Positions 25,801 to 34,645 of a stretch of DNA of 64,000 bases are shown here, one piece after another. The DNA lies in contig NZ_JAIZZN010000001.1 of the NCBI RefSeq assembly GCF_020443565.1, positions 283,883 to 347,882 of the forward strand, in the 5' to 3' direction. Within the stretch, counting starts at the first letter, position 1, and every line of letters starts with the position of its first letter. The DNA comes from Clostridium sp. CS001 (GTDB taxonomy: Bacteria; Bacillota; Clostridia; Clostridiales; Clostridiaceae). The position numbers and the translations under genes were made by a program. The notes beneath the pieces were generated by a model. It worked only from the letters and a program-made list of their open reading frames with translations, did no database searches and was not told the origin of the DNA.

Positions 25801-26744
25801 AATACTCTCCTCCCCTCTAATATATATTTAGGCTCTGTTTGCATTTTACATAGCCTTCTCAATTTACGATCATTATTCTTTCTTGTACAGCAACCACATA
25901 TACCCTCTCCACAACACATCTTCGCATTATTACAACATGAATATTTAATATTTTTATCTTTATCTTCTATAACTTTCATAAGTTCATAATTTAAAATATC
26001 TGCTGCATCACAATGAACTAAGCTAATATCATTATTACTAATTAGATCATCCAATATATTATTAAATTCCTCTGTGATTCGTCCACGGACTATGGTATTA
26101 CACTCTATTACTTTTGAAGCATATTTTTTTAAATACTCATTAACAAAGCTATTTTTGTACGGAGAATTATCAATAACTACAATAATTTCATTTTTGTTTC
26201 CATTCAAGTATTTTAGTGGTGGAATCATAGGCGCTTGACCTATTCCCCTTGCAACAATTATGCATTTGCTATCCTTTATGCTATTTATGTTTTTAAATCC
26301 TAAAATACCATTCCAAAATGGTGCTTTTACCAGCATCATATCACCTTCATTTAACACATCTAATGCCTTTGTTTTTGATCCCTTTAATTCTATGGCAATA
26401 GTTATTGTATTATTTCTTGTATCAGTATCCATTATTGATATTGGAGTATCAAATATACTTTGCGTGTTTGGTCTTCGTGCAAAAATATAACTACCTGGAT
26501 GAATCAACTCACTTACCAACTTATCACTTGATTCTAATGTAAATATAATAACGTTGTCCTCAAACCTTTCCTTGTCTAATATCTTACATTTGTAATATTT
26601 CCTACCTTCTTTAGCTTTGTAATTGTTTGAAGCATAATCTTGATATATACATACTCCATTGAAATTGCAACAGTCACAGAAATTTTTACCTGCAAGTTGT
26701 GAACATAATATACAGTCCCCCGTTTCTGCCAGACGGCAAGGACA
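25797..26744 (-). CDS. Sulfide/dihydroorotate-dehydrogenase-like FAD/NAD-binding protein, main part of a gene split by an inserted element
   Basis: Residues 16-330 of a PyrK-like electron-transfer flavoprotein. A Cys-rich N-terminal domain (CPCRLAETGDC, ILCSQLAGKNFCDCC) is followed by a ferredoxin-reductase-type FAD/NAD module (HPGSYIFARRP, GIGQAPMIPP) and a C-terminal [2Fe-2S] motif CCGEGICGCC. The conserved N-terminus is encoded up to the core at 26739-26744, yet no start codon exists: a TAA precedes it 11 codons upstream. The first 17 codons, with start and ribosome site, lie at 32109 beyond the inserted element. A TTG at 26519 would give a 240-residue product lacking the Cys-rich domain. 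It ends in ATGA overlap with the FAD oxidoreductase. Confidence 0.85.
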   Translation of the reverse strand, partial: CPCRLAETGDCILCSQLAGKNFCDCCNFNGVCIYQDYASNNYKAKEGRKYYKCKILDKERFEDNVIIFTLESSDKLVSELIHPGSYIFARRPNTQSIFDTPISIMDTDTRNNTITIAIELKGSKTKALDVLNEGDMMLVKAPFWNGILGFKNINSIKDSKCIIVARGIGQAPMIPPLKYLNGNKNEIIVVIDNSPYKNSFVNEYLKKYASKVIECNTIVRGRITEEFNNILDDLISNNDISLVHCDAADILNYELMKVIEDKDKNIKYSCCNNAKMCCGEGICGCCTRKNNDRKLRRLCKMQTEPKYILEGRRVF

Positions 26745-26768
26745 TGGTTGAGGTACTAAACTGCGATA
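26727..26768. other. attL of the serine-recombinase element
   Basis: Left junction. Host sequence ends CCAGACGGCA, then the core AGGACA (26739-26744), then element sequence TGGTTGAGGT and arm ACTAAACTGCGATA (26755-26768). The arm is the exact reverse complement of the arm in attR. Confidence 0.85.
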
Positions 26769-26849
26769 CTTTTATAACTTTTTCTTACAAAGCTATTGAA
26801 ACTCTTGTATTTTTCAGTTAAACTAGTGTTTGAAGAAAGGACTGATTAT

Positions 26850-27509
26850 TTGAAAAAATATTTAAAAAATTTATTGCCCCTACTGCTCATTGCTTCTGTT
26901 CCCCTTTCTAATCTTTTTTATTGGGCACTAAATAATACCCAAAGAGGCATTTATGATTTAACTACTGATTTAGATAGAGCGCTGCCACTTATAAAAATCT
27001 TCATAATACCTTATATGACTTTGTGGTTTTATTTGGCCGTTTGTTATGTTTATTTATGCTTTAAAAATAGAAAGGTTTATTATAAGATTATGCTTACCTT
27101 GGTATTATGTTATGTTGTCGCATTTATCACTTATTACTTTTTTCAAACAACAGTTACAAGACCAGTTGTTACCGGAAATGATTTATTTTCAAAAATGATT
27201 TTATTTACCTATAATTCTGATGAACCATTTAATTGTTTCCCAAGCATACATGTAATTACAGCCTACCTAGCAATTAAAGGAATTAATGCTACTAATGCTA
27301 TAAAGAAAATTAAAATTCCGGTTAATATCATAGGCTTTCTTATAATTATCTCTACTGAATTTGTTAAACAACATGTTATAATGGATATTTTTTTTGCAAT
27401 GTTATTATGTGATATGTTCTTCAATTTGATTACATATGCAGATAAGCAGTACATATTGTTTAACTCAAAAAAAATTCCTACCTCTACAAAACAAGACATC
27501 AAGCAATAA
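26850..27509 (+). CDS. PAP2-superfamily membrane phosphatase
   Basis: A 219-residue integral membrane protein with about six hydrophobic segments. PAP2 phosphatase motifs: RPVV-like C1 remnant near residue 110, the PSIHVITAY motif with its histidine near 133, and TEFVKQHVIMDI with H and D near 178. Members hydrolyse or transfer lipid phosphates such as undecaprenyl pyrophosphate or phosphatidic acid; the relatives resemble the inositol-phosphoceramide-synthase-like branch. I chose the TTG at 26850 because AAAGGAC lies seven bases upstream; a longer frame opens at TTG 26796 without a ribosome site. It is cargo of the inserted element. Confidence 0.82.
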   Translation: MKKYLKNLLPLLLIASVPLSNLFYWALNNTQRGIYDLTTDLDRALPLIKIFIIPYMTLWFYLAVCYVYLCFKNRKVYYKIMLTLVLCYVVAFITYYFFQTTVTRPVVTGNDLFSKMILFTYNSDEPFNCFPSIHVITAYLAIKGINATNAIKKIKIPVNIIGFLIIISTEFVKQHVIMDIFFAMLLCDMFFNLITYADKQYILFNSKKIPTSTKQDIKQ

Positions 27510-27520
27510 TATTACTTAAT

Positions 27521-27556
27521 CACAAAAGCTACTGAATAACCTTCAGTAGCTTTTGT
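27521..27556. terminator. Bidirectional terminator between PAP2 and clpE-like genes
   Basis: ACAAAAGCTACTGAA / TTCAGTAGCTTTTGT, a 15-bp stem with a short loop between two converging genes inside the element. Confidence 0.92.
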
Positions 27557-27557
27557 C

Positions 27558-29876
27558 TTATACTATAACAATTTTGCCTTCATTTAGCTTCATAACTATG
27601 TTTGAGCCTTCACTAACCTTGTTTTGAAGATAGTAATCTGCAAGCTCATCTTCAATGTATTTTTGAATAGTTCTTCTAAGTGGTCTTGCACCATATTTCT
27701 CATCATACCCTTTTTCTAATATAAAATCCTTTACCTCTTCAGAAATATCCAATGTAATTTTCTTTTCTTTTACCTCTCCCACTACTTCCATAATCATTAA
27801 ATCTACTATTTTACGAAGTTCTTCTTTTTTAAGAAGCGTAAATATAATTGTCTCATCTACTCTATTTAAAAATTCTGGTCTAAAGGTTTCTTTTAATGCG
27901 TCTTTGACACGAGCTTCTAGTATATCGTAACCATCTTTTGCAAACCCGATGCTACCAGTTTTAAATTGAGTACCTGCGTTGGATGTCATTATTATTACGG
28001 TATTCTCAAAGAAAACTGTTCTGCCTTGACTATCTGTTAGTCTTCCATCTTCAAGGATTTGAAGTAACATGTTAAATACATCTGAGTGAGCTTTTTCTAT
28101 TTCATCTAAAAGAATTACAGAATAAGGCTTTCTCCTAACTTTCTCAGTTAACTGCCCACCTTGGTCATAACCAATATATCCTGGTGGTGCACCAATTAGT
28201 TTTGAAACAGTATGTTTTTCCATGTATTCAGACATATCTATACGAATTAATGCTTCTTCACTTCCAAAAAGCTCACAGGATAAAGCCTTTACTAGCTCTG
28301 TTTTTCCAACTCCAGTTGGACCTACAAAAATAAAAGAAGATGGCTTTTTCTTTTTCCTAAATCCTGAACGATTACGTCTAATCGTTCTAGCTAAACTTAT
28401 TATAGCCTCATCTTGGCCGATTACACGTTTATGTAATCTATTCTCTAAGTTTAATAACCTTCCCGCTTCTTTTTCTGTAATTTTATGAATTGGGATTTTA
28501 GTCCATGTTTCAATAACATAGGCAATATCCTCTAAAGTAATTTGAATATCTCTAGATCCCTTTTCAAAATCGTCTATATCTTCTTTTATTTTACAAAGTT
28601 CCATTCTGTACTGCGCAGCTTTTTCAAAATCGCCATTGCCTTCTGCATCTCTCTTTTCATTTTGAATTTCTTCTGATTTTTCTTTTAATATTGCTAGTTC
28701 CAAAAGACCTTTATTTTTTAAATTAGCTCTAGACCCAGCCTCATCAATAACGTCGATAGCTTTATCTGGTAAAAACCTATCTGTTATGTATCTTTCAGAT
28801 AGATCTACAACTTCTTCAATTATTTCATCTGATATTATAACTTTATGATAGTCTTCATAGTATTCACGTATACCTTTTAATATTTCTATTGTCTCTGCTA
28901 TACTTGGTTCTTCAACTAGTACTGGCTGAAACCTTCTCTCAAGCGCTGCATCCTTTTCTATATACTTTCTGTATTCCTCTAGGGTAGTAACTCCAATAAC
29001 TTGTATTTCTCCCTTAGCTAATGCTGGTTTTAAAATATTCGCTGCATTCATTGCCCCACCTTGAACCTCACCAGCACCCATTATATTGTGTACCTCATCA
29101 ATAACTAATATTATATTTCCACTTTCTTTAGCCTCTTCAATAATTGCTTTCATGCGGCCTTCAAATTGTCCCCTAAATTGTGTACCTGCAACCACAGCAG
29201 TAAGATCAAGTAGATAAACCTCAGCACCAAATAACTTCTCTGGAACTTGTTTTTCTGCAATTCTTACGGCTAATCCCTCTGCAATAGCTGTTTTACCTAC
29301 CCCAGCTTCACCAATCAATATAGGATTGTTTTTGCTTCTTCTATTTAAGATTTGGACTACCCTGTCAATTTCTCCATGCCTTCCAACTACCTTATCTACA
29401 CCATTTTGATTTGCTTTTTCCGTTAAATTTATACCGTATGTATCTAAGTTCTTTCGCTTCTTTTTAAACCAGTTCTTTTTTGATTTGCTAGCATCCGGTT
29501 CTTTTTCCTTAGTAAACATTTCAGCTTCATTTTCTATATCTTCACTTTCTTCCTCTTTCGTTGAATGAAAACCATTGAAGATACTATCAATAAGCTTTTT
29601 ACCATCGCCACTAGCAATATTCATATCCAAATTTTTAAAGTCCTCAATATCTAATTCGTCTAAGTTCATATCCTTGAATATACTCCCCATTTGGTGATTT
29701 AGATTTTCTATATCCTCTGGAGATATTGAAGCTTGCTGCATCAACTGATCCATTACGGGAATCCCCTTTTTTCTAGCACACTCTATGCATAAAGCTATAG
29801 TTTCAGTTTTCCCATTTTCAACTTTCGATGTCAATATCATTGCTATATTTTTTTTACACATTTCACATAACTTCAT
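27558..29876 (-). CDS. ClpE-like ATP-dependent unfoldase (Hsp100) with N-terminal zinc finger
   Basis: An AAA+ unfoldase that feeds proteins to ClpP. The N-terminus has a Cys4 zinc finger, CEMCKKN...CIECARK, characteristic of ClpE and not of ClpC, which has a ClpN domain instead. Two AAA+ modules follow: GEAGVGKTA near residue 192 and GPTGVGKTE near 525, with a UVR-type coiled coil between them ([20 protein letters not shown]). The start is the ATG at 29876 with GGAGATGAT upstream; this gives 772 residues, where a longer frame from 29891 lacks a ribosome site. No CtsR-like operator was seen. It lies inside the excisable element, an unusual setting for a Clp ATPase. Confidence 0.93.
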   Translation of the reverse strand: MKLCEMCKKNIAMILTSKVENGKTETIALCIECARKKGIPVMDQLMQQASISPEDIENLNHQMGSIFKDMNLDELDIEDFKNLDMNIASGDGKKLIDSIFNGFHSTKEEESEDIENEAEMFTKEKEPDASKSKKNWFKKKRKNLDTYGINLTEKANQNGVDKVVGRHGEIDRVVQILNRRSKNNPILIGEAGVGKTAIAEGLAVRIAEKQVPEKLFGAEVYLLDLTAVVAGTQFRGQFEGRMKAIIEEAKESGNIILVIDEVHNIMGAGEVQGGAMNAANILKPALAKGEIQVIGVTTLEEYRKYIEKDAALERRFQPVLVEEPSIAETIEILKGIREYYEDYHKVIISDEIIEEVVDLSERYITDRFLPDKAIDVIDEAGSRANLKNKGLLELAILKEKSEEIQNEKRDAEGNGDFEKAAQYRMELCKIKEDIDDFEKGSRDIQITLEDIAYVIETWTKIPIHKITEKEAGRLLNLENRLHKRVIGQDEAIISLARTIRRNRSGFRKKKKPSSFIFVGPTGVGKTELVKALSCELFGSEEALIRIDMSEYMEKHTVSKLIGAPPGYIGYDQGGQLTEKVRRKPYSVILLDEIEKAHSDVFNMLLQILEDGRLTDSQGRTVFFENTVIIMTSNAGTQFKTGSIGFAKDGYDILEARVKDALKETFRPEFLNRVDETIIFTLLKKEELRKIVDLMIMEVVGEVKEKKITLDISEEVKDFILEKGYDEKYGARPLRRTIQKYIEDELADYYLQNKVSEGSNIVMKLNEGKIVIV

Positions 29877-30066
29877 ATAAATCATCTCCATATTTCATGT
29901 TTTCATATTCAAATAAATAATAAGCTAAAATAGCCTATTATCCCATTTGTTACTTATTTAAATCCACCTATATCAATATTATAACAGTATATCATTTTTC
30001 ACATAAAATTTGTTTATATATTCGTATAATTTCCTCTTTGTTAATAAACTACAACCCTCGGTAGAT

Positions 30067-30222
30067 TTAATTCTTTAGACATATCTTTTCTATTAATTCA
30101 TCTATATCTTCTAATGAAAGATCAGAAGCTATTGTTCTTGCAACACTAATAGTATATTCCTTTTGCAAAGTTTCTACCTCTTCTTTATTTGATTCTAATA
30201 GTATTCTACAGTTGACCTTCAT
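30067..30222 (-). CDS. 51-residue small protein of unknown function
   Basis: ATG at 30222 with a strong TTGGAGGAATATA ribosome site. The acidic 51-residue product begins MKVNCRILLESNKEEVETL and ends DELIEKICLKN; it looks largely helical and has no signal or membrane segment. I do not recognise the family. It lies between the clpE-like gene and the recombinase inside the element, so a role as excision factor or small regulator is conceivable but unsupported. Confidence 0.6.
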   Translation of the reverse strand: MKVNCRILLESNKEEVETLQKEYTISVARTIASDLSLEDIDELIEKICLKN

Positions 30223-30433
30223 TATATTCCTCCAAGTAGGATTTTATATTATAGTATTCGTTTTTAGCATAAATGCTACTTAACAGTGAATATAACCAAA
30301 TATATTTACCTCAATACATTGTTACGGAATATTATTTTTCTAAAATTCATATCTATATTTTATAGAGGAATTATATAGTTATGTATCTATATGCTTTATC
30401 AATAAGTAAAATTAATTATTAGGAGCAAATAAA

Positions 30434-32032
30434 TTGAAAACTGCTGCTATATACTCCAGGAAATCAAAAATTACTGGAAAAGGCGAATCAATAGTTAACC
30501 AAATTGAAATATGCAGGCAGGAAGGACTACATTTAGGTATTGAAGAATTCATAATATACGAAGATGAAGGTTTTTCAGGAAAAAATATTAAAAGACCACA
30601 ATTTCAAAAAATGCTCATTGATGCAAAGGAAAAACGATTTGATGTAATTATATGTTATAGACTAGATAGAATAAGTAGAAATATCTCCGACTTTTCCACT
30701 CTTATAAATCAATTAGATAGCTTTCACATAAGCTTTATAAGTGTTAATGAACAATTTGATACCTCAACGCCTATGGGCCGTGCTATGATGTATATTGCCT
30801 CTATTTTTGCACAGTTAGAGCGTGAAACTATAGGTGAAAGAGTTAGAGATAACATGTTGGAATTATCTAAAACTGGAAGATGGCTCGGAGGACAAACTCC
30901 TTTAGGCTATGAAAGTAAAAAACTTTGCTATTTAAATGCTGAATTTAATGAAAAGACTATGAATATATTGTCTCCTATAGAGGAGGAATTGCAAGTAGTA
31001 AAGGTCATTTATGATAAGTATTTGAAATTCAAATCTATCAACCAAGTTTTTATATATCTTTTTAAAAACAATATCAAAACCAAAAATGGTGCTGACTTTA
31101 ATAAGAAAAGAATTCAACTTATACTAAGAAATCCACTCTATGTTAGAGCAGATGAAAATGTTATGAAACATCTTGACGCTATTGGAATGAATGTAATTGG
31201 AATAGCTGATAATAAACATGGCATCCTAACTTACAACAAGAGTAAAGGCACCAAAATTAAGCGTGATGTAACTGAATGGATTGCTGCAATTTCTGCACAT
31301 GAGGGAATCGTAGATGCCTCGCTCTGGCTGGATGTTCAACAAATATTAGATGAGAATAAAAATAAAGCCCCGAGACTTGGTACTTCCGCTGCTGCACTTC
31401 TTACTGGAACTTTAAAGTGCTCTAAGTGCGGTAAAAGTATGGTTGTTAAACATGGTCATACTAGCGCCAAGAATAATAAAAAGATTCAATACTATGTTTG
31501 TAGCACTAAGGATTATTCAAAAGGCGTGCGGTGCAATAATTCTAATATCCGTGTGGACATACTAGAAACAATGGTTATAGACCACTTGAAAAACATTCCC
31601 ATTGATAAAGATGTTTTTATAAAAGAGCTAAATAAAATTAGGTTTAATATTATCAAAAGTAACTCTACGAAATATGAAACTTCTGATATACCAAAACAAA
31701 TTAAAATAAAACAATCCCAAATGGATATTTTGATTAACCAATTATCCTTGGATGATGAAATTTCAAAGTATTTGAGACCTAAAATCTTAAAATTGGGAAA
31801 TGAACTAGAAAAGCTAAAGCTCAATAATGAAAATTTAAAACTCACTTCATATAATCACCTAAATCAGCAGTCATATGTACCCAAGTTTTTTAATTCTTTA
31901 ACCGACTTGTCTTTTATAATTGATGATTTAGATTTTAATAAAAAACGTTCATTAATTAATAGTATTATAGAATCTATATATTGGGATGGTGTCAAATGTA
32001 CCGTAAATATTAATTTTAAGACAAAACACTAG
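30434..32032 (+). CDS. Large serine recombinase (site-specific integrase)
   Basis: A 532-residue recombinase. The catalytic domain (residues 1-150) has the nucleophile S8 in IYSRKSK and the arginines of YRLDRISRNISDF and GRAMMYIASIFAQLERE. The recombinase domain with GYESKKL follows, then a zinc ribbon (CSKCGKSM...YYVCS...RCNN, near 333-370) and a coiled-coil C-terminal region. A TTG start with AGGAG nine bases upstream. It is the only recombination gene in the 5.3-kb element and lies immediately inside attR, so it should catalyse integration at the AGGACA core; excision normally needs an extra directionality factor. Confidence 0.95.
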   Translation: MKTAAIYSRKSKITGKGESIVNQIEICRQEGLHLGIEEFIIYEDEGFSGKNIKRPQFQKMLIDAKEKRFDVIICYRLDRISRNISDFSTLINQLDSFHISFISVNEQFDTSTPMGRAMMYIASIFAQLERETIGERVRDNMLELSKTGRWLGGQTPLGYESKKLCYLNAEFNEKTMNILSPIEEELQVVKVIYDKYLKFKSINQVFIYLFKNNIKTKNGADFNKKRIQLILRNPLYVRADENVMKHLDAIGMNVIGIADNKHGILTYNKSKGTKIKRDVTEWIAAISAHEGIVDASLWLDVQQILDENKNKAPRLGTSAAALLTGTLKCSKCGKSMVVKHGHTSAKNNKKIQYYVCSTKDYSKGVRCNNSNIRVDILETMVIDHLKNIPIDKDVFIKELNKIRFNIIKSNSTKYETSDIPKQIKIKQSQMDILINQLSLDDEISKYLRPKILKLGNELEKLKLNNENLKLTSYNHLNQQSYVPKFFNSLTDLSFIIDDLDFNKKRSLINSIIESIYWDGVKCTVNINFKTKH

Positions 32033-32057
32033 ACTGCTTATCGCAGTTTAGTGTTTC
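32025..32057 (+). terminator. Terminator of the recombinase gene overlapping the attR arm
   Basis: AACACTAGACTGC pairs with GCAGTTTAGTGTT around TTATC, followed by TCTAGGACA, so the T-run is poor. The right half of the stem is also the attR arm, so structure and recombination site share sequence. Confidence 0.6.
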
Positions 32058-32109
32058 TAGGACAAAATTCACTTCCTACATCAATACAATCATAGGGCTC
32101 ATAACTCAT
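32038..32109 (-). pseudogene. N-terminal 17 codons of the interrupted FAD/NAD protein gene
   Basis: ATG at 32109 with the strong ribosome site TTAGGAGGTATTCTT. It reads MSYEPYDCIDVGSEFCP (17 codons up to the core) and then six foreign codons from the element before a TAA. CIDVGSEFCP continues naturally into CRLAETGDC of the other part, giving the Cys-rich N-terminus expected for the family. It is therefore the displaced 5' end of the gene at 25797-26744 and not an independent small gene. Repeat copy R3 lies upstream. Confidence 0.85.
32039..32076. other. attR of the serine-recombinase element
   Basis: Right junction: arm TATCGCAGTTTAGT (32039-32052), GTTTCT, core AGGACA (32059-32064), then host AAATTCACTTCC. 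Confidence 0.85.
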
Positions 32110-32170
32110 AAGAATACCTCCTAAGTACTATATACTATTAAAATACTTAAGATTCTAAAATTTGTTACAA

Positions 32171-32199
32171 TTAAATCATTACCTGTAGTGTTGCAATAT
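32171..32199 (+). repeat. Dispersed hairpin repeat, copy R3
   Basis: TTAAATCATTACCTGTAGTG followed by TTGCAATAT. Diverged: the stem is TACC/AGTG and only partly paired. Confidence 0.75.
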
Positions 32200-32214
32200 G
32201 AGCGTTTAAAAGTC

Positions 32215-33348
32215 TTAAGATTTATGAGGTATTATTAATTTTTTAATTTTATGAAGTTTTAACATCAGACTATTCTTTCTGTCCACAGAGTTCTTAGCCA
32301 CTAATCCTTCCGTAAATAGAAGTTTATTGTCCCCATATATTTCTACCATTCCTATGCCTTCCCCTTGTTTTAACGGTGCATATACATCGTATAATGGCTT
32401 TTTAACTTTAACTTCTATGTTTACACCTTTTTTGACTGGAATTACAATATCTTTTTTACTTACTATTTCAACATTGTTAGTTCCATTTTTTATGCTAACG
32501 TTTTCTAAAACATCACCTTTAGTAATTATTTTTTTAAAATCATAATTTTTATCCACGTATTCACTAATCTTTTTAGTCTCTTCCCATCTAGGTGTACAAT
32601 TCAAAGTTACTATAACAACATCTCTATTTTGAATTTTAACTGAAGTCACTAAACATTTGCCTGCTTTTCCCGTAAAACCTGTTTTTACTCCTGTAGCGTT
32701 TGGTAGAAGCCATAAAATTTTATTTATATTATGATAACTTCTAGTAAAGTTATACTCCTTGGCATCAATATCCTTACAGCCTACTATTTCATTAAAAAGT
32801 TTTATTTCTTTTGCCTTTGTAGTAACTAACGCTAAGTCATATGCTGTTGAGTAGTGGTTTGTACTGTCTAGTCCATGAGGAGATTCAAAATGACTATTTA
32901 ACAATCCGATTTCTAATGCATATTCATTCATAAGTTTAAGAAATTCATCAACGGATCCACTTATTCCCTCTGCAATGGCAATTGCAGCATCATTTCCTGA
33001 CCTTAACATAAGACCATATAATAACTCTTTTAAGGTTATTTCTTCTCCCTTTTTTAATCCTATCTCTGATCCTCTTATTGATGCAGCTTTTTCCGATATA
33101 ACTATTTTTTTGTTTAAATCTCCAGATTTAATTGCTACTAATGCAGTCAATATTTTAGTTGTGCTTGCAATTTCAATTGGATTGTATGCATTCTTTTCAT
33201 ATAAAACAATCTTCGTTTCACAATCTACTGCTATTGAACTTATAGCATTAACATAGATATCATCCGCATATACAATAGATGCAAAAGACGTTAATATACA
33301 TAATAGACTTAAGCATAATGACAAATAAAATTTAAATGCTTTTTTCAC
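32215..33348 (-). CDS. D-alanyl-D-alanine carboxypeptidase (penicillin-binding protein, DacF/DacB-like)
   Basis: Secreted serine peptidase that trims D-Ala from peptidoglycan stem peptides. The signal peptide ends near residue 28 (VYA). Active-site motifs: S62-TTK, SGND near 117 and KTGFTG near 220. A C-terminal beta domain (residues 265-350) and a short amphipathic basic tail (KLHKIKKLIIP) probably anchor it to the membrane. It has normal length at 377 residues. A second, related carboxypeptidase is encoded at 36309-37490, suggesting sporulation-specific or redundant wall functions. Confidence 0.92.
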   Translation of the reverse strand: MKKAFKFYLSLCLSLLCILTSFASIVYADDIYVNAISSIAVDCETKIVLYEKNAYNPIEIASTTKILTALVAIKSGDLNKKIVISEKAASIRGSEIGLKKGEEITLKELLYGLMLRSGNDAAIAIAEGISGSVDEFLKLMNEYALEIGLLNSHFESPHGLDSTNHYSTAYDLALVTTKAKEIKLFNEIVGCKDIDAKEYNFTRSYHNINKILWLLPNATGVKTGFTGKAGKCLVTSVKIQNRDVVIVTLNCTPRWEETKKISEYVDKNYDFKKIITKGDVLENVSIKNGTNNVEIVSKKDIVIPVKKGVNIEVKVKKPLYDVYAPLKQGEGIGMVEIYGDNKLLFTEGLVAKNSVDRKNSLMLKLHKIKKLIIPHKS

Positions 33349-33481
33349 TGTATCACCTCTTCAAAATTTTATTAAAATTTAACTTTCAATTAGATACGGA
33401 TAATGGAATTATTCTTATTTATTGATTTTTTTATAAACTATTGGACATAATAGAAATTACTAGATGCATTGGGAGGTTAAG

Positions 33482-34042
33482 ATGTTTATAACTATAATAG
33501 TATTTCTTTTTACGTTAACAATTATATTATTTCCAATACCTTTAAAAATAACTCTTAAATACTCAAACAAAACTTTAGGAGTTTTTATATATAATAAAAA
33601 ATTGAAAAAGAAAGAATTATCAAAAGATGCTATAAAAAATTTACCAGAAAAAAAATTATATAGCCACCTTGAATTAAAAGATATGAAACAAATCTTAAAT
33701 AAAATTAAGAAATTAAAACTAAAGCTCACATTAAGTTTAAACACCAAACTAGAGTACGGATTTGATGACGCTGCTTTTGTAGCTATTTTATTTGGATTAA
33801 TTCACTCCTCTTATAGTTTTTTGTATTCATTATTAATGAATTATATTGAAGTAAAAAAATTTAATCTTGTAGTAATACCTCATTTTGAAGAAAGTGATTT
33901 TAATATGGAAATCTTGGGTATAATTTATATGAATTTAGTAAAAATTATTTATATGGCATTTATAATCTTGATTTGCCTTATAAAAATAAAACATAAAAAA
34001 ACAAACTTGAAAAAATATAAAGGAGGAAATGTAAATGGATAA
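33482..34042 (+). CDS. DUF2953 (YtfI-like) membrane protein
   Basis: A 186-residue protein with an N-terminal membrane helix, a central basic region (KKLKKKEL), and further hydrophobic segments near 105-125 and 155-175. It is encoded directly before the gerW-type gene, the same pairing as ytfI-ytfJ in Bacillus, which supports the DUF2953 assignment. I chose the ATG at 33482, preceded by GGGAGGTTAAG, over the ATG at 33464, which has no ribosome site. It overlaps the next gene by 8 bp. It probably supports spore formation or germination, as inferred from its partner. Confidence 0.8.
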   Translation: MFITIIVFLFTLTIILFPIPLKITLKYSNKTLGVFIYNKKLKKKELSKDAIKNLPEKKLYSHLELKDMKQILNKIKKLKLKLTLSLNTKLEYGFDDAAFVAILFGLIHSSYSFLYSLLMNYIEVKKFNLVVIPHFEESDFNMEILGIIYMNLVKIIYMAFIILICLIKIKHKKTNLKKYKGGNVNG

Positions 34043-34466
34043 TCATCCAATTGAAAATCTAATGCGAAGCACTATGGAAAGTATAAAAGATATGATAGAT
34101 GTAAATACAATTGTTGGTGACCCTGTATCAACTGCAGACGGAACTACAATCATCCCCATCTCAAGAGTATGTGTTGGTTTTGCATCAGGAGGTAGTGAGT
34201 TCAACAGTACCTCATGCTCTGACTCAGACAACAAATATCCTTTTGGTGGTGGTTCTGGTGCTGGCGTAACTGTTAAACCTGTTGCATTTTTAGTAATTAA
34301 AAAGGATTCAATAAGGTTATTATCCGTAGATCAACAAAATACATATGATAAAATTGTTGATGCCGTACCTCAGGTTATTGATATTATTAAAGGTATGTTT
34401 AAAGAAAAATGTGATAATCCCTCACAGCCTGAAGATGAAAATACTAAAAGTTGTGATGAAAAGTAG
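34035..34466 (+). CDS. ytfJ: GerW family sporulation protein
   Basis: A 143-residue member of the GerW/YtfJ family; in Bacillus subtilis YtfJ/GerW is made in the forespore and is needed for germination with L-alanine. Motifs: HPIENLMRSTMESIKDMIDV, DPVSTADGTTIIPISRVCVG and a Gly-rich GGGSGAGVTVKPVAF segment. GGAGG ribosome site. The C-terminus is hydrophilic. It is the second gene of the ytfI-ytfJ pair and ends before a strong bidirectional terminator. Confidence 0.94.
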   Translation: MDNHPIENLMRSTMESIKDMIDVNTIVGDPVSTADGTTIIPISRVCVGFASGGSEFNSTSCSDSDNKYPFGGGSGAGVTVKPVAFLVIKKDSIRLLSVDQQNTYDKIVDAVPQVIDIIKGMFKEKCDNPSQPEDENTKSCDEK

Positions 34467-34560
34467 TCTACACTTGAAATTTCAACTACTTTTATGCAAA
34501 ATTCCCAAACTTTAAAGTGGTGATTAGTCCCCGATTATCACTTATGATTTTTTTAAAAAT

Positions 34561-34613
34561 AAGCCTCAACACTGTAAGTTTTTTCACTGAAAAACCTTAC
34601 GGTGTTGAGGTTT
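34561..34613. terminator. Bidirectional terminator between ytfJ and scpB
   Basis: CCTCAACACTGTAAG / CTTACGGTGTTGAGG, a 15-bp stem with one mismatch, a 17-nt loop and flanking A/T runs. Confidence 0.88.
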
Positions 34614-34645
34614 AATAATTGATATATCATTTATATCAAAAATAA

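Larger units (their letters stand above)
26739..32064. mobile_element. 5,320-bp excisable serine-recombinase element interrupting a flavoprotein gene
   Basis: Bounded by direct copies of AGGACA. Removing one copy plus everything between fuses the host flanks into one 330-codon ORF with preserved frame; both flanks read Cys-Pro (TGT CCT) at the core. Circularising the element brings TATCGCAGTTTAGT and ACTAAACTGCGATA, a 14-bp perfect inverted repeat, around the core, as in serine-integrase attP sites. Contents: PAP2 phosphatase, ClpE-like unfoldase, a 51-codon ORF and the recombinase. No phage structural, replication or conjugation genes. The layout resembles skin-type intervening elements; whether it excises is not known. 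Confidence 0.9.

Noticed and set aside
25797..26519. Start of the FAD/NAD protein at TTG 26519
   Set aside because: The reading frame continues upstream for about 75 codons with a conserved Cys-rich domain, and no ribosome site fits the TTG. The true start has been displaced.
27558..29876. clpC with the ctsR-mcsA-mcsB operon
   Set aside because: No ctsR, mcsA or mcsB is present, the ClpN domain is absent and a ClpE-type zinc finger replaces it.
26739..32064. Prophage or conjugative element
   Set aside because: No capsid, tail, terminase, lysis, relaxase or replication genes occur in the 5.3 kb.
32038..32109. A 23-codon ORF with a strong ribosome site, read as an independent small gene or peptide precursor
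   Set aside because: Its first 17 codons match the expected N-terminus of the flavoprotein whose start is missing at 26744, and the last six codons come from the attR side of the element.
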